Source of the DNA: Flavobacterium sp.
GTDB taxonomy: Bacteria; Bacteroidota; Bacteroidia; Flavobacteriales; Flavobacteriaceae
Length of the DNA stretch: 7,508 nucleotides
Assembly: GCA_004296145.1 (NCBI GenBank)
Contig: SEBM01000193.1
Location: 1-7,508, forward strand
Direction: 5' to 3'
The notes under the pieces: generated by a model
Databases searched by the model: none
Told to the model about the DNA's origin: nothing
What the model saw: only the letters and a program-made list of their open reading frames with translations
In this document: in pieces, positions 6,369 to 7,508 of the stretch
Numbering within the stretch: the stretch's first letter is position 1
Layout of the letters: every line of letters begins with the position of its first letter
Translations under genes and position numbers: made by a program

Positions 6369-7508
6369 TTATGACTCAATTACTTTTTTACCAAAAAATT
6401 CATCTAATTTTGCAAAATGCAAATTAGCTTTTTGTTTTTCCCCAGTAATGTTATAATGATTTTCGAATATCTGCTTTCTAGTTGTTTCAATATTAAGATT
6501 TTGAAAATTAAAGAGATCAATTGTTTCTCCTTTATAATCAATATCATCCAAAATATTAGTCATTTTTTTACTGTAAATTACCGGAAAAATCTTTTGAGAA
6601 TTCATCATACCCAGAATCATAGCATGAAATCGTCCACTATAAATTTCTTCAACAGATTTAAATTCATTCAGAAACAATTCAATATCTCCTTCATAAAATA
6701 TCTTTTGTACGTTAGCATGTCCTAAACGATCATAAATTTCATTAATAATCGCTTCATCACCTTCTTTTTTACAAAATGAGAATAATTTTACAATATATTG
6801 ATCTGATATGTATGAATTAATCAATTCGGTATATTTTTCTACATAGGTAATTCTGTCAAATTCTCTAACTTCTTTTAATGGAGAAACTATAGAAAATCCA
6901 ACGGATTTGTTATCTGAAAAGTTTTGATTTTCCTCTTCTTGATTTTTTAACGTGTAGACAATATCTGAATTAAATCGAACATTTTTTAAATCTTTAAACA
7001 AATCAAAAGATTTTTGATCCCTGAAGCTTACATCCAAAGCTTTACTAAAAATAGCCCTAAATTGTTCTACATAATTCTGATCTACAAAAGGCCCGAAATT
7101 ACATCCTAAATAAAAAATTGCTTTTTGATTTGAGTAACTTGAAATGTTCTTAAAAATTTCCATTTCATAGTAATACGGTTTAATGCGATATTGTTGAAAC
7201 AAAGATCCTCCTATTACTACAATAGCATCCATGCCTTTAAAATAATGAGCATGTTCTTTAGCAATTACATTCTGAATAATTTTTAAACCTTCATTTGCGA
7301 ACAACTTTCTTTGAATAAAGTTCCATCCCCTTTTGAAAAGAGAGTTTTTTAACCTCGGAACTATGGTAATATTATCATAGTTCTCAAAAATATTATTATA
7401 ATCTTGTTCTGCTACTAAATAAAAATTATGCTTCGGATATCGATCTAATAAGATTTTTATAAATAAATCATCTCCCAAATTATATTCTGCATAAGCAAAT
7501 ATAAATAC
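6369..7508 (-). CDS. Polysaccharide pyruvyltransferase family protein, 5' end outside window
   Basis: The frame is open to the right edge, giving 379 residues. The first visible residues, VFIFAYAEYNLGDD, already lie inside the conserved opening strand, so the true start is only a few codons beyond the window. The TTG at 7476-7478 is not the start. The features fit the polysaccharide pyruvyltransferase family (CsaB/WcaK-like, a GT-B-like fold). Visible residues include AEYNLGDDLFI (7-17), VVIGGSLFQ (97-105), YLGCNFGPF (133-141), SFRDQKSFDLF (161-171), SGRFHAMILGM (291-301) and YSKKM (312-316). Such enzymes use phosphoenolpyruvate to place a pyruvate ketal on a sugar, which gives the glycan a negative charge. 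Some family members have other transferase roles, so the substrate is uncertain. The gene ends one base before the family 2 glycosyltransferase, implying co-transcription. Confidence 0.88.
   Translation of the reverse strand, partial: VFIFAYAEYNLGDDLFIKILLDRYPKHNFYLVAEQDYNNIFENYDNITIVPRLKNSLFKRGWNFIQRKLFANEGLKIIQNVIAKEHAHYFKGMDAIVVIGGSLFQQYRIKPYYYEMEIFKNISSYSNQKAIFYLGCNFGPFVDQNYVEQFRAIFSKALDVSFRDQKSFDLFKDLKNVRFNSDIVYTLKNQEEENQNFSDNKSVGFSIVSPLKEVREFDRITYVEKYTELINSYISDQYIVKLFSFCKKEGDEAIINEIYDRLGHANVQKIFYEGDIELFLNEFKSVEEIYSGRFHAMILGMMNSQKIFPVIYSKKMTNILDDIDYKGETIDLFNFQNLNIETTRKQIFENHYNITGEKQKANLHFAKLDEFFGKKVIES

Noticed and set aside
6377..6379. TTG start for the family 2 glycosyltransferase
   Set aside because: It would overlap the preceding gene, and an ATG four codons later begins directly at the conserved opening strand.
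6417..6725. Plus-strand frame of 102 codons
   Set aside because: It is antisense to conserved parts of the pyruvyltransferase, is rich in Phe and Ile as expected of a reversed AT-rich gene, and has no domain or ribosome-binding site.

Overview
The window looks like part of an extracellular polysaccharide (capsule, exopolysaccharide or O-antigen) biosynthesis locus of a low-GC Bacteroidota bacterium, most likely from the Flavobacteriia. The reasons are the AT-rich sequence, Asn/Lys/Ile-rich proteins, gene starts with little or no Shine-Dalgarno sequence, and protein types common in flavobacterial glycan clusters. The taxonomic call is an inference; no marker gene is present.

All seven recognisable genes are on the minus strand and are read from right to left. 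In order of transcription they are: a polysaccharide pyruvyltransferase whose start lies beyond the right edge (6369-7508); a family 2 glycosyltransferase (5363-6367); the UDP-GlcNAc 2-epimerase WecB (4235-5353); a family 4-type glycosyltransferase (3110-4228); an EpsG/Wzy-type polymerase (1973-3103); a predicted lipoprotein with a right-handed beta-helix (799-1923); and the N-terminal half of a second family 4 glycosyltransferase (231-719). The first five genes are separated by only 1-9 bases and look like one operon. Gaps of 49 and 79 bases precede the last two, with no promoter or terminator that I can recognise.

Together the genes suggest a complex glycan made by the Wzx/Wzy route. WecB would supply UDP-ManNAc, the glycosyltransferases would build a lipid-linked repeat unit, the pyruvyltransferase would add an acidic pyruvate ketal, the polymerase would join the units, and the beta-helix lipoprotein could trim or modify the chain. 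The flippase, the initiating sugar-phosphate transferase and the exporter are not in this window.

The left end (about 1-254) is different. The last glycosyltransferase stops after its N-terminal domain and runs into a segment of higher GC (about 37% by hand count, against about 25% for 301-600). That segment has a strong AGGAGG ribosome-binding site and short plus-strand reading frames that I cannot identify. This is probably a junction with inserted, rearranged or misassembled DNA, and it is the most unusual part of the window. I see no RNA genes, CRISPR array or complete mobile element.
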